From positions 186,001 through 250,000 of the forward strand of contig NTMA01000031.1 of the NCBI GenBank assembly GCA_002917075.1: a stretch of DNA of 64,000 bases. Reading direction: 5' to 3'. The stretch comes from Hawksworthiomyces lignivorus. Taxonomy: Eukaryota > Ascomycota > Sordariomycetes > Ophiostomatales > Ophiostomataceae. The notes under the pieces were generated by a model, which saw only the letters and a list, made by a program, of their open reading frames with translations, had not been told where the DNA came from and searched no databases. A program made the position numbers and the translations under genes. Positions 21,901 through 34,967 of the stretch are shown in pieces; positions within the stretch are counted from its first letter, which is position 1, and every line of letters begins with the position of its first letter.

Positions 21901-24518
21901 CATCAGCTGGATCTTCGGGGCGTGTCGCGCTTCGGATCTGGGGATGCATTAGGAATGGTTTCCAAATAACGAGTTGCTAAACTGTTTACATACCTCTTCC
22001 TCTTCGTCCTCATCAGAACTATCTGGAGAATCTGCTGTAGCTGGGCCACGAGACGCTGTCTTTGTCGTCTTTTTCGACTGATCTCCCATCGACACAAACT
22101 TGTACACCTTAGGAGGTAGAGCTGATAGTAAAATCGATGTATTAGTACACAAAATTCACATACTTTTCTTTATCATAGACGAGTACAGAATGGCACGTCA
22201 AAATGGAATAAAAACATACTCTTTCCTTGGCTTTTTAATTTGCTCCGCAACTCGTTGATCAAGGCTTCCTTTCGCTCTGGAGGCTGGGAGCTGACGAGGC
22301 GGTCATATTCAGCAATAATTTCACAAGGCAGGCTGCCTTTTCGGCCGGGGAAATGTTTCTTGCCAAGTTCCTTGGAAGGATCCGGTTGAACTGCGGGTTC
22401 GACCGTTGTCAAGGGAGGTTCGATCTGCACCACATTACCAAGAGCCAAGAATGGGACCCCGGGAAAGAGTTGCTGCCTCTCAATGGTGTCGGCAGCACTG
22501 ACTAAGTGGGAAATAGGCTTAGGGGGATAATCGGCCAAGGATGCCTTTTTGTAAATAGATTTAGTAGCCTTTGGACGTGCAGACTGAGTAGCAGCCGACG
22601 CTGCGGCTTGCACTGGAAGAACACCTGGCTGTGCCTGGGGTGCTGCGAGATTACGCTGGGCTTTTAATGCCATGGAAAGCGGCGATCCCACTTTTGTCTG
22701 AGAGAGATCGAGCTGAGATGCCTCTGTACCAACTGTTGCGCGTGATTGTCCTGGATGTAGTTGTATAGCTTGGGCTGATGGAGGCCGTTGCGATTGCCGT
22801 ACGGAATCTGTTTCATTGCTTGTGCTGGGCCCGGGCTGCATCTGTTGGAGCTGTAGCTGCTGAATTTGCTGCTGCTGCAGGTGCTGCAGATGGCGTTGTT
22901 GCTCCAGCTGTTGAGGGTGCTGCTGGGGAATAAGCTGTTGCTGGAACTGTTGTAGCTGGGGCTGCGAAGAATGCTGCACTGGTGGCTGTCCCTGCTGCAT
23001 AAATCGCTGTTGATGCTGTTGGCCAGGCCATGTCTCAGGCGTCACCGTGTTATTTGCAGCTGGATTGTGTTGGTATTGTCCATGTTTCAGGGTACCTCCA
23101 AACTGGGCATCTGTCGGTATCGTCACGGCCTGACTGCCCTGCTGCTGCCAGCCATTTGTGTCAGGAGGCAGTCCTTGCTGTTGAACCTGCGCTTGCCCAT
23201 AGCTGGTAGCATCTAAAGGCGGGTGAAGAGAGCTCGTCTGAATTGGTGCAGGAGATTGAATAGCTGGAGACATTTGTTGTGGTAACGAGTACATTTGCTG
23301 CTGGAAAAACTGTCCCGGCTGGCTAGGGGGCTCTTGTTGCATTTGTTGGGGCTGCTGAGAAGATTGCGCGTTTTGGGTGGCTTGTTTCGCCTTTGGCGCT
23401 TTTGCTTTTGCTTTCGTCGGTTTTGTAACCTTGGTAGCTTTAGTAGCTTTCCCTGCAGGTGTTGGCTTGGGGGGTACTACAGGTGGTGGAGATGCTTGTG
23501 GTAGGTGTATCGCTGTTTGCGGTTGTAATGCTTGTAGCGGTTGCGAAGACGGCGGCAAGCCCTGAGAGAGCGCTGCTGGATGCGACTGCGACAAGTGCTG
23601 CACTTGAGTCGTTCCATGTAACATATTGTCAAATTGATGCTGCTGTGGATTGGCAAGCTGCGAGTGCGAAGATGGCCCAAGCGAGTTGCCGTGACCACTA
23701 ACATGTCCCTGCCAGCCTTGAGGATGCGTTTGATAGGTGGTAGCAGGCGAATTGGTATGCTGCCGGCTGCCATCAGGTGTCACTGATGCTTGTTGAGGCG
23801 CAGGAGAACGAGACTGCCTGGGTGCCATTGCCGGTCTACTTTGCGTCCCTGGCCCAGAGAAAGAGAAATTTACCATGTCTCCTGGATTTTGAACCACGCC
23901 GTGTTGCTGGAAATGCTGGTGCTGCGTCGGAAGCTTCTGTGCCTGATGTGGCGAAAGGCTTTGCACCTGCTGCTGTTGTTGATTCTGTTGTTGCTGCCAT
24001 TGCGTATGGCTGCTAATCTGCTCGGGGAGAAACTGAATGCCATTCATCGCGTCGTTGGAAGCCAACCCTTGATTGCTCCCAAATGAACCTGGCAGGCTAA
24101 CAGCAAAGCTGTGTGTCTGATTAGGCGCATCAAACGTGTGCGGCGTATTGTGAGCGGAAATTTGGAATGCAGGCGCCGGAGAAGGACTTGAGTGTTGTGG
24201 AAGCTGGTATGAAGACCAGTCCTGCTGTTCAGAATTTATATCGGCGCTTACCGGACCTAGGTGGTCACTGGCAAGCATATACGAAGGATTGCTTAGATGC
24301 TCGTCGATGGAAAATTGAGCATTCTGATGTGGTGGGTGGCCAAAATCGTGCGTCGAATTTGGCGGTTCTGTTGGCGGCCAAACATCCAAGTGATGTTGAG
24401 GAAGGCTGCTCATATCTAGAAAGCTGTTGATGTCTTCCTCCGACGGCTGCAGACCGAAGCCGCTACCATCTTCGAAATTCGTGGGCCAGCCCGGACTCCC
24501 GGCGCCCTGCTGGGCCAT
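18953..24518 (-). CDS. PNUTS-like PP1-binding, CCCH zinc-finger nuclear protein (1,803 aa)
   Basis: Three exons, 24518-22220, 22121-21994 and 21937-18953, close in phase; the first intron has a TACTAAT branch site. Residues 1-766 are Gln/Pro-rich and disordered, ending in a charged helix (PPERKEALINELRSKLKSQ). An acidic linker leads to a helical region at about 830-990 that resembles a TFIIS N-terminal-like (LEDGF) bundle. A Lys/Ser/Ala-rich stretch follows, then KLRVTW at about 1224-1229, a PP1-docking RVxF motif close to the TVTW of vertebrate PNUTS. The far C terminus has a C-x7-C-x5-C-x3-H finger (Cys1784, Cys1792, Cys1798, His1802). Helical bundle, RVxTW and C-terminal CCCH in this order are the PNUTS (PPP1R10) / S. 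pombe Ppn1 layout, so a role with PP1 in transcription termination and CPF is inferred. The C-terminal third is again Gln/Ala-rich. Confidence 0.8.
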
Positions 24519-27500
24519 GATTATGTTATGTTGTTGAACGCTTTGTTGCACCTGTCTTCTTGACAGATGCGACGCGTCTGTAATGTTAAGACGATGCGAT
24601 CAATGGCGATTAAAGTGTCACGTGTGATATTCTTAGATGTGGGTCTCGCGTTGGATATCGATCCCTGTTGCAGACGACTGAGGGCGGACAAATATGCGCT
24701 AGTACAAAAACAGAGCAATGCAAGTGTCTGTATGCGAGCTGAGTGGAGAAGTACGTTAGCGGCAAGAATTTTTTGCTGTTAGTGTAATGCAGTGCTGTAA
24801 CAGAGCGCTAAAACAGAGGCTTTGCCCACTAGGCCGGTAAAAAGTTGAAGTGAAGAAATGCAGAGGTATGGAGAAGAGGTAAAGAATAGTGCCCAAGTAG
24901 CGAAGGACGCCGCAGCAGAAGAAATCAGTCGAAAGTATCTGATTCGAGCATGCGGATATATGAATTGATTGGGCTTTAGCAGCTAGGAGAAACGGCAAGC
25001 AGCCCAATCAAGTTTCCGCTAATATGTTGTTTAGGGAAACACTAGGAAACGAGAGACAACGGAAAAGACCAGCGATAGAGCAAGAGACGAGGCTGGCAGA
25101 GGGCGAAGGAGAACAGCAATATTAGAAAACGTTGGTGGACAGTGGCTAATCCTGCCAGGATTATTGGGCAGAAGACCACTGTCTGTTCTGGCAGGGGTCG
25201 GCGAAAAAGGGTAAGGTCCCAGGAAGATTGGGGGAGATGGCGGCACCGGGGTAAAGCAGTGTGCTAAAGGCTCGGAAACGCAACTAAACATGACCCAAGA
25301 AAATGAACCAGCCATAGAAAGTTGCTCACAGGAGAGGAGCTACTTCTGCAGATCTAAATCACACGTTTTTGCGTGTGTTCAACTTTGGTCCTCGTGTGTT
25401 CTCCTTTGGCTGCTTCTGGGCTTTTTTTTTGTTCTGCTCTCTGCCTGTTGTCTCGCTGCTCTGGTTGGCTGTATGGGATTCGCTTTGCCTCTCGCGCTCG
25501 TTCCCTGAGCTTGTTTGGCTGTTTTCGCTGTTTTCTGCCAAATGATTGCATGCCTCCTTTTTCTTGTTTCTTTGAGTCTTTCTTGAACTTTCGGATGGCT
25601 TGTCGTCTTCTAGATTTCAAAGAGACGACGCCCTCGTAAAGTTTATGGAATGGATGGATGATCTGGAAGCAAGTCGCTAGGCCACCAACAATGGCGCTAG
25701 ATGTGTCAAAAACGATTGAAACCACAAGACAATCAATCGGCTGCCGACATCCCACCTCTCAATCAACTATCCATTCCTTTATACTCAAAAATGGCGCTAA
25801 GTTTAAATGGAAGCTGTCTTTTATATCACTTTGGCGATGCAGATCCTGATGTTGCTTCTGTATGCATTTTGCTGGTCTCTTCTTAGGTCGACGTGTTGTT
25901 CTGCTGCTGCTCTCGGCTTATTCAACTTTTTCTTTGCCAACTCTTAGATTCTTCAAGTTCCAGTCTTTCTGGCGAAGATAGCAAGCCGGTATTGCAGGAT
26001 TGAAGATAAGTGCCATTCTTTCTTTTCAGAAACGCTACTTTTGGAGGAGCGGGTTTTAATGCCCAATGTCCGTCTTGCCTTTCCTTGTAATGTGTTTCTG
26101 TCCTCGCTTTCGTCTTTGCTAATATTTTTTTCCACTTTCCCTTTTTTGCTTTGTTTATATTCTTTATTGTACCTTTGCTCGTTCTGAACTTCCTCTCCTA
26201 ATCTCTACCACTACTAACTCGCAATGTTACATCTGCAAGCAGCTGGAGGGAAAGATGGTCTGAAGAGCAAGCAAGAGACGGGCCGAAAAAGGTGCAGCAA
26301 TTATAAAGAAACGCAGAAAAGGAAGTGCATATTGAGAAATACGAGAAGCTTTATGGCGGTGGAATGGACAGAAGTATTCTAACGAGATGCTTTGTGTTGT
26401 GTAAAAGAAAAAAAAAAAAAAGGCGCAGCGCAAATATGTGGAAGATGTTTTAGATGTACAGGAATATGGGGAAGGGTAAAATGCAAGTAGAAGGGAGTGT
26501 GACAGAATCGTGGGCTGAGTCTTGGGAGGGGAAAGAGGGAATTTGGCGTACCCTTTGGAAAGTAAAGCCGCGGTCGCTGCGACTATTGCAAGCATGCGCG
26601 TCCCCTTCAGTTTTGGGAGAACGACGTCTGTGAAGAAGACAATAGGGACAAATTGGAAGAGATCCCGTCTGTTTAACTTGTCTTTCTTCTCCAGACACGA
26701 CTGCTCGTCTCTTGCTTGTTTCTTGCTACGCAAAGAGGTGCTTTTATCGCCTCAATGTTTCGAAGTTTCCTCCGACAAACCTCCTCTGCATCGCTTCTCG
26801 AAAACAGCAGACAGAATTAAGAAAGAGAGAAGGAGACCGTCGCGTTACAGCATTATCGAAATAGAAGATGAGGACAGCAAAATGAGGAAATGAAAAGTCG
26901 AAAGCGAGCGGCTGTTCTCGAGTTTTGATGCGATGGGAGAGTTTGTGAGATGGACAATGAAAAAGGGAAAGAAAGAGAAAAGGGAAACAGAGTTGGAAAT
27001 AGGAAGAAAATTTGCTAGGTGGTAGGAGCGAGAAGGAGAGGAGGTAATGGGGGTAGGGGGGTGGTGTGGGAACCAGGTAAGATACAAAAGCAGTAGTGCG
27101 AAGGACACACTGTTGATTGTTTGGACTGGACAAGTACGGAGAACGGAGTAATAATATGAGCATGTCATAAGGTAGAAAGTGGTGTTTATGTGCTGGCGGT
27201 GCTGAGGCAAAGAAGGGAGGCGCGATTGGACAGTTGTAGGCGTGGGGCATATTTGTTTTATTTGTCTCTGTTTGAGGTAGGCGGCAGAATGAACTCCAAT
27301 CGACCCGCACGGCAGGGGAGTACGACTACGTACTCCGTACGAGTATGTATGTACGTTACGAGCAAAGCAGGTGGAACGGACGCAATCTGTACTCTGTAAT
27401 GGATGCTGACTGGGAAAAGAAGGCGGATTAGCGAAAGTTTTAGGGCACTGAAGTTGGTTGGCTCAGATGATCCCTTAGAAGCAGGTCATTAAACTATCGT

Positions 27501-28136
27501 CCTCCTTGGCTAGCTGTAAGGCCTGTCATACCAGCTTTTGGGCGCGTATGTGGCTATGCTCTCGTGTCTACTTGCTAAAAAAGGCTTGCTTACGCTTATT
27601 CGTCATGAAGACGGGAAATGCTAGCTATGTAAAATTCCGTAGTTTCAACGCGTCTAATTTTCAACACCGAAATGGCCTATGTTGTCCGAATTGCAAATAC
27701 ATATAAATTGATCACGAATGTAGAGCGCCGAGATACTTTTTTTCTTGCCAGGAAAGCAATGCAACTAGCCCATCCAGGGGTTAAGATAGAAACAACGAAT
27801 CGAAGAAGGCAGTGACTTCCAATCAGGCCACTAGAGACCCCGAAGAATCAGACATTATCATTTACCGCCAAAAAGACACGGAGAAAGTTCAACAAGACCA
27901 AAGCACCACACGCCGTAGCTAAGAAGAGAAACGTAGATCAAATCATAATGAAATAAACGAGGTAAAATTGGCAGTGTAAGGGAAAAGTACAACAAAATTG
28001 GAGAGCCATCTAGGACCACTCTATGCACTGCTGGGTATTATTTTTGAACACATGAAAAAGTAAAATGATTGCAAAATGCAAGACAAAACAAATAATAAAG
28101 AAACATAAAGCAGACAACGGCCTGCGCAATCCGTTA
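24519..28136. other. 3.6 kb spacer upstream of the PNUTS-like gene
   Basis: No protein-like ORF is present; the longest frames are low-complexity Ser/Phe/Arg shadows of purine-rich tracts. It includes a TACTCCGTAC motif at 27331, an A run at 26408-26421, and the chitin synthase 3' end toward 28.1 kb. No RNA gene was recognised. Confidence 0.5.
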
Positions 28137-31100
28137 TCAGACACCGTGGAACATCCGCACAATCAAGAACCAGAGGGCGCCAAGAAACTTAAAACCAGAC
28201 AGGCCCGCCACGCTGTACAGGATGACAGCCATGTAGGTGGTAGCACGTTTCTGGTCGTCTGCAGCGCCAGGAACAATCTTTTCAAGGCCCGCCGTGCTGA
28301 GAACAAGGGCAGCTAGAGCAAAATTGGAGATCATCCACGCAACCACGACCACTGTACGCACACCACGATAGTAGTCTTGTTGCTTTTCGTCCAGTTGAGC
28401 AGCCGTCGGTTCCGTCTTAACCTTGACTTCTTTGCGGCTAAAGACTTGGAGCTCACGGTCGTACTGTGCGTTCAAATCACCTTCGTCGGGCAAATCAGTC
28501 TTGCCTTGGCCATCCTTGGTGCTCACAGAGGGGAGCTTATCGGGCTTATCATCACCCTTGGTACCCCAAGAAATATCATGCGTGTTGCAAAACGCGTAGA
28601 CGTTTAGAATGTTAGTGAATGTCGGCGTAAGCAGCATATATTGGACCAGTGACGTGAACATATGCCACGGATCGAACATAAGAAGCGAGGCGATCAACCA
28701 GATGCCATACGTCGACAGGACTGACAAGATCAGCGTGACGAACAGCTCATTCGTGAATAACGCCGTCACGGTAAAGCCATTAGCGATATCCGTCTCGACA
28801 GCCTTAACGGCGATGAAGACCGCAGCAAACATCAGGTAGCTAAAATTTGACATCAGTACAGCTGGCAGTGAAGAGAAAGATAGGAAGATCTCGCAGGGTG
28901 AAAGACGGATTAAACATACATGTATATGATAGCCCAGAAAATGGCCATGACCATATAGTAAGGACCCGAGCCAGCTGGCCGGTTACCCATAGACAGCGTA
29001 AAGCAGATGATAAGCGAAACGCCGTAGAGCCACTCGAAAACAACACCTAAAATGTTGCCGACAGAGCCAAGCAGGCTTGGGTCCGACAAACTGGAGGTAA
29101 GAATCTTAAAGGCAAGGAAGAAGTTGCCAATTGCAAACCAGGCGAAAATCATATTGATAGTGTTGAAGATGAATTCGATGAAGAACATGAATTGGCGGAG
29201 AAACGAATGATTGGACCGGGAGAACTGATAGAAATGGACGATGGCATAAAGCGCAGCGAAGAAAGAGCCATTCAGCCAGCGACGACGCTGCAAAATCAAC
29301 TCGGAAAGACCATCTGGGACGTCCGTCTCGCCGGTGGCAGATTTGACGTACTTGAGAACCCAGTGGCAGTTGCGCTTAGTGACAAGCTCGAAGCACAAAA
29401 TACGATCCTCTGCGAGATACATATTGGCGGTAAAAATACCGGCGCCAGCGCCGTGAAGCTTCTCACCAGCGAAATATTTCTCCAGAGGGCCCTGGCCGTT
29501 CTTGTCGTTCTGCAGAGCCACATATCGGTAGGCTGAGAAGGCGCCAGGCAACACTGAAATAAAACCGAAAGCAGACTCGAGCGGCTTGTCGAGAATGTTG
29601 CTCATCTTATACTCAAAATTCTGAGCGGCAACAAGGGGGTTCAAGAGATTCTTGCCGCCCGGACCTAACATGGCCTTGATTTCACCACACGCACCGGCGC
29701 ACGTGGGCTCGAGGTCAAAGGCTTTCCACAGCTGGTAGATGGACTTGCCACCAGGTCGCGTGCCGGCATCAATCAGCACACAAACGTTGGGGTCAAGGAC
29801 ACGGCCAAAGGCTGAGAAGAACCAACGATGAGAATTGATTTTCTTCTGATTCTTTTCTTTCAGGCAGAACAGCATCTGCACCGGCTGCTGCTTGGGGATG
29901 AGCTGGACAACGTTGTTTTTGATCTGCAGGCCGATTTGTGTCGTGTATTCGTAGATATGCGCAGTCACATCCTTGCCGTTGACCTGCTGCTTGGCGATAC
30001 CCTCTTGATAAACACCCATACCGGCTAGGAGAGCGCGAGTGCGAGGGTTGATCTTGGCACGGCCGTCGCTAACGACGCAGACCACGATCTTCTTCCAAGC
30101 ATCTTTGCCCCAAGTCTTGCTCTCTGTACGTTTGCACATATATTCGACATTCTTCAGAACACCAATCATGGTGCGCGCAAAGAGGATCTCATCTTCGTTG
30201 TACATGGTCACAACAATGAACAACTCTGTGTGTCTTGGCTTGCTAAAGAGCTTCTGACGCAGGGTAAAGTTCTCTTCGAAGAAATTGGAGGGGTCACAGG
30301 TAGCAGCGCTGTAGCGCATATGGGTAAATTCGTCGCGCTCGCCGTGGGGAACCTTATTCAGGAGAACAGGAGGCACAGGGCAGTCGAGGACAAGGTTTCC
30401 CCGGTACAGCAAAACCTGCTTAACTGTCTTCCATCGCTTGAGGCCGCCGCCAGCTGGCAGTTGTTGCTGCTGCTGCTCCTGCTGCTGCTTCAGAGGATCG
30501 TCATTATAACTTTGCGCACCGTACGACTCGGTCTGGTGGAGAAGAGGTCTGCCATCGTTGTCATGGGTCTGCTCGTAGCCTTGGTCATAGCCGCCGATGC
30601 CTTCGTTCAGGGAAGGCTCATACGGTTGGTTGTAATACGCATCGTGGTGCTGTTCCGGATTGATGCCATAATCGCCACCCCCATGCGGCCGCGGGTCGTA
30701 GCCACTGAGATTGTCTATGGATTGCTGTGTGAAATTGAATTAGTAGCATGTTCATTCGAACAATGAGTTAGAAGGCGAAAGAGACTCCGCATCTATCTGC
30801 GAGAAAACTTACAGCTGGCTGTATGTGCAGTGAATCGGCTGGGCTGTATCGGCCCATCTGCATACCGTGAACGTCGAGGTTCTGCCCCATAGGTTGGTGA
30901 CCATGCGGGTTGTCATCTAGCTGATAGCCATGTTGAAGGGGATTGCCCGGCGAGGGCGTTCGATGGGCGCGAGGGTCCATTTGGTCGTAGTAACCGTCGT
31001 CTGGAAAGTAGGAGAAGAATCGTAAATAACAGAGTACTTAACAGGCTCCGCCAGCTTCTAGAGGTCGGATGCAGGGCAAGAGGAAGAGAAAGGAAAGGTG

Positions 31101-31468
31101 AAATAAAAGACAGCAGCGCGCAACGCAGAGAAGAGACTATGAATCTAATCTCTCTGGGGAAAGGATACAAGAAAAATAAAACAGGCAGCCTGCGCCGAAC
31201 AAAATCTAGACGTTTCCCTTTCTCTTTAACCGGAAAGAAGATTCAATCTGTTTGCGTTGCGCAAAGAACAAAGCTCTTTCGTAGACGGCTTAAAGTAGGG
31301 AAGAATCGCCGGGAGAAAGAAAATAGCGGAGACGATGAAAAGGGCAAAGGGAAGATGGAAACGTCGAGGTTGGCGGGAAGGAAGTGAGAGAGCAAAAATT
31401 ATAGTATTATGCTTTCCTCCTTAAACAATGGCGATCATGATAGACATACCTATTCGATTGTACGACAT
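28137..31468 (-). CDS. chsB: Class III chitin synthase
   Basis: Four exons, 31468-31450, 31000-30813, 30724-28920 and 28839-28137, give 904 residues; the first exon is only 19 bases (MSYNRI plus one base). The enzyme polymerises UDP-GlcNAc into chitin at the plasma membrane. A Gln/Tyr/Pro-rich cytoplasmic N terminus precedes the glycosyltransferase domain, with [25 protein letters not shown], the catalytic EDR at about 508-510 and [11 protein letters not shown] at about 548-556. At least five hydrophobic segments follow, including [19 protein letters not shown] and [11 protein letters not shown]. The segment AWFAIGNFF and the C-terminal [22 protein letters not shown] favour class III over classes I and II; class III enzymes are specific to filamentous fungi and support hyphal tip growth. 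The class call rests on remembered family features. The gene diverges from THR1. Confidence 0.92.
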
Positions 31469-32063
31469 GGCCGCGGTAGACAAGGGGTGTGTCTTGCGTA
31501 TGCGGGTAGAAAAAGGGGGTAGCTCTCGAGCAGTATTGTAGATGGCGGGGGGGAGGAGGATGAGATGGAGGAGAGGGTGTGCAAGACTCTCTCGTTGGAA
31601 GAAGAAAAATAACAGCGCACTAGATGAAAGGAAGAAAGAGGAAATACGATCTGGTTTCCTTCAACCACACGAAGATATGGCAACCTCCGATGCTGTGGCT
31701 CTCTTGGTTGGGTTTCCGAAAACAGAAGTGGAGGGTCAGCCAACGGTAGGAATGTGTTTCGAGTCTAAAATTCTCTTTCTGAGTGGCTCCAACTTGGGGG
31801 GGCTCTTAAGAGTCTTGGCGGCTCTTGTCTTGGCGGATGGGTCCGTCAGCCCCTATTTTTTGCGTGTGTACGGAGTATTTGCTTTCTTTGCTACGGGGCT
31901 CCACAATCTGCACTGTTGTTTTGCTGCTGCTGCTTCTTCTGTCCTGCTGTGCCGTCGCTATAGATCCACTGCTGGTCCGTTCGCACGGGTCAGTGTTTTG
32001 AGGCAAAAGAAAAAGTTAACAACTCAAGCGATCCGAAAGAATTCGAGCGGACGGTAAAGCGAT

Positions 32064-32083
32064 AGAGAGAGAGAGAGAGAGAG
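32064..32083. repeat. (GA)n microsatellite
   Basis: About ten AG units in the chitin synthase/THR1 spacer. Confidence 0.9.
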
Positions 32084-32434
32084 GGAATGGCTGCCAGATG
32101 TCGTTATGCCTTTGTCCTTCTCGCAGCAGGTTGTGTCATGGCAGAGCACTTAAAAAAAGGAATGTTATTCGGTGGGCACGCCGTTTCACGCTTAGGAAGC
32201 TGCAGGAGATGAAGAATGCTCACTGGCCGGCTGACAGGGGGGATAGTAAGGGGAGATGAAATTGTTGGACGAAGAACAGAAAAAGTTGGAAGAGGCCAAG
32301 ATGAGACGAGATGAAGGGAGAAGAAACAGAGAAGACGAAGAAGAAAAGGAACGAGAATTGCAAGCCAAAGTCCTAAGCAGAGAAGAAGAGAAAAGAAGAC
32401 GAGAAAACCTGGCGAACAGAATGAAATAACTTAC

Positions 32435-32460
32435 ATTCTACTCCATCGAGGCTGCAGCAT
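32435..32460 (-). promoter_or_regulatory. Candidate 5'-leader exon end with short upstream ORFs (chitin synthase)
   Basis: On the minus strand the exon-like end AGAAT is followed by a perfect GTAAGT donor (32434-32429). Just before it lie a two-codon ORF, ATG GAG TAG (32446-32438), and an ATG at 32460 in another frame. If this belongs to the chitin synthase transcript, a leader intron of roughly 0.9 kb would join it to a point just upstream of the ATG at 31468. The link to the gene is inference. Confidence 0.3.
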
Positions 32461-34927
32461 TTGGAAGAAGGAAGAGGGGCGTTGGCGTTTGGATGTAAGC
32501 AATAGAGTCGCGCCTCCCTTGTGGAAGAGGAAAAACGCCCTCTGGCGGAGGACCACTGCGGCTGTACACTGAACAATACCTTCGCTCACCAAATCCGAAA
32601 ATACAGCAAGGCACACTACAGCGCACGGGATGCATGGCATTGGGCGGCTCGAGTGCCTCGACGCTTTTCCGCGCCGTACGAGCGCTGCACGCTGCACAGT
32701 TCCTCAGCTGTAGCGGCGTAAATTAGACAGGAGCGATGAGGTGGGCGGGTCCAAGGCCAACTTCCTTAGCCTCCTTAGGCCTCCCTAGTCCAAGGCAAAA
32801 GAAAAAGCAGTTATAGCTTGATTGCCCAAACGTGTTTCAAATTAAGGGTGGGGAAAGTAAGGCGCAGCACCTACGAACACGTATATGCACGTCTATCGCC
32901 TTCGCTGGGTCCGGGAGGTGCGTGTGACGTCGCTACTCCGTACATGTACTTTGGAATTTAAGAAGAAAATAACCCCTAATACATGTAGCTCTCATTGGGT
33001 AGACGGCAAACGTAAGATCGTAAAATGCTTGTTATTCAGCGACAATGTGAAAGGCGTTCATTCGCAGCCTGCTTTCTTCTAAGGCGCAACACCTATATTC
33101 AAAAGCAAAGAGACGAGAGATCAACAGGTTGCGCAGTCGCATTTAGCCAGGAGCTGGGCTGCCCACAAAATAACCTCTGAGCGCAGGACTCCGCTAAGTA
33201 CGGTGGCATCACAGATTCTAACCTGCTCCGTCTGTACAAGTATGTATTATCTTGCCGATCGTCGCCTGCACGGGAAATGAAGAGCAGCATGAAAGCAAAA
33301 TAAAGCGATCTCTGGAAAAACCCTTGAGAATTACAATCTGTCCTCCGCCCCCCCCCCCGTCGCAACGACCCTGCGCATAATGGAGTTTACAGAGCAAAAC
33401 ATCCTCCCAGACACTAAACGTGTGCGCCATCTAGTAATCCGTAGGAATCCCACAATATCCAGTCTGTATGTACAAGGGCTTAGATCTTGGTCTTCAATGC
33501 ATAAGCGTCTTTGCCAACGAGAACGTGGGCAATGGATATAAGATACGCGGATTGCTACCTTTACTGCTCCTACAGCACTGCACACAGAATCTCACAATGC
33601 CTATATCTGTAATCGTATACTCCATAATGGAAAATGGTTCTCGCAGGCAGCCAAATTCATAAAATACAAGTTAACCTGCGTATACGTATGCGTGTACGTA
33701 AATACGTGCTGCGCTATCTTGCTGCTTGAGATATATTTAGCAACACGTGGGATTCGCTATAAGTTGTACGTGTACGTATGCATATTCGTTCCTGTCACCC
33801 CACCAAACGAAGATCTCTGGTTCGTGTTGAGAGTGTGCTAACAGCGCCTTAAAAGAAGGCCAATGAACAAAGGATAGGAATGGAATCCATAGAATTTTGC
33901 TCTAAGAGGGTGTTTTTGTGTGTGCGCCGCAAGTATTTTGCAGCTGTATCGCCACCTAAGATTCCGAATGCACAGCCACATCGCTGTTTGCTTCGCCAGC
34001 GTTCTTTCGTCCCGTTGAAAAGGATCATCTCTGCTACACAGCAATGGTTCCGTTGATATACACAAAACGAGATCGACTCCCAAATCATGCTCACTTCGGT
34101 CTTCCTAATTTTCATCACCGACGTAAATTCTTTCGGCTAGAGTATATCGTCCTTTTCTAGTATGACGTAGCGGGAATCACAAGGGTCGCCTTTAACTTAC
34201 TGCTCCTAAAGGCAGATACAAGGGACCGGACAGAGTGTCTTTCTTTACTATTTTAAGCATTAATGTAGTAGACGGCAGTTGTAAAGGCTTTTGGTAGTCC
34301 TTGCTCGGTTTTGTCAGAGCTCTTCAATTAAAGTTGTGATCTTCTTGCTTGAGGGCATTTGATCTCTGATGATCAGCGATCTCTTTTCTTTTCTCGTGGT
34401 TACACATGCAAACTGGTTCCAAATTTGCTCGTCCCGCAGTTTCTATTTCGATGCGAGAAACACGGAAGGGTTCCTGCAGATTGCAAATACCGACATTTGC
34501 GGAACCAGGCTGCTTCTGCGCCGCCATGCAGCTGTTCTGGGCGAATTGAAAGAAATAGGCGACCAGGAAAGATTGAAGAGGAAACCGTTATATGCGCAAG
34601 CAGAACGAGGGCGGCACAACTAAGAGACAAAGGGAATGCTCAGAGAGCCCTGCTCTCTGATTGTAGTACAACATGGAATATATCAAGGTAAACAGAATCA
34701 ATTCTAAGAATGAGTCCACCGACTCGATGCGCTTCGTATTATACAGTAGAGGGGAGGTGACGTGAAGCTTTGCACGTGAGCGTTGATTTGGCTCTTTATG
34801 GCTCTTCACTCATTTGCTGCGGCTGCACCGAAAAGCACACCGCCGGTAGCCTGAAGGCAGAGGGCTCAAGGCAGAGGGCTCCGGAATCGGTGCAGAGACC
34901 CAAAGGAGAGCTAAAATTTGCGCCGCC

Positions 34928-34967
34928 AAAAAAAAAAAAAAAATAATAATAATAATAATAAATAAAA
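34928..34967. repeat. A16 run followed by (TAA)n
   Basis: Sixteen A residues pass directly into about seven TAA/TAAA units. It resembles a poly-A tail microsatellite, but no retroelement sequence is recognisable beside it. Confidence 0.85.

Noticed and set aside
34359..34691. 110-codon forward ORF in the THR1 spacer
   Set aside because: It has no recognisable motif, its composition is random, and neither splice sites nor a promoter support it.
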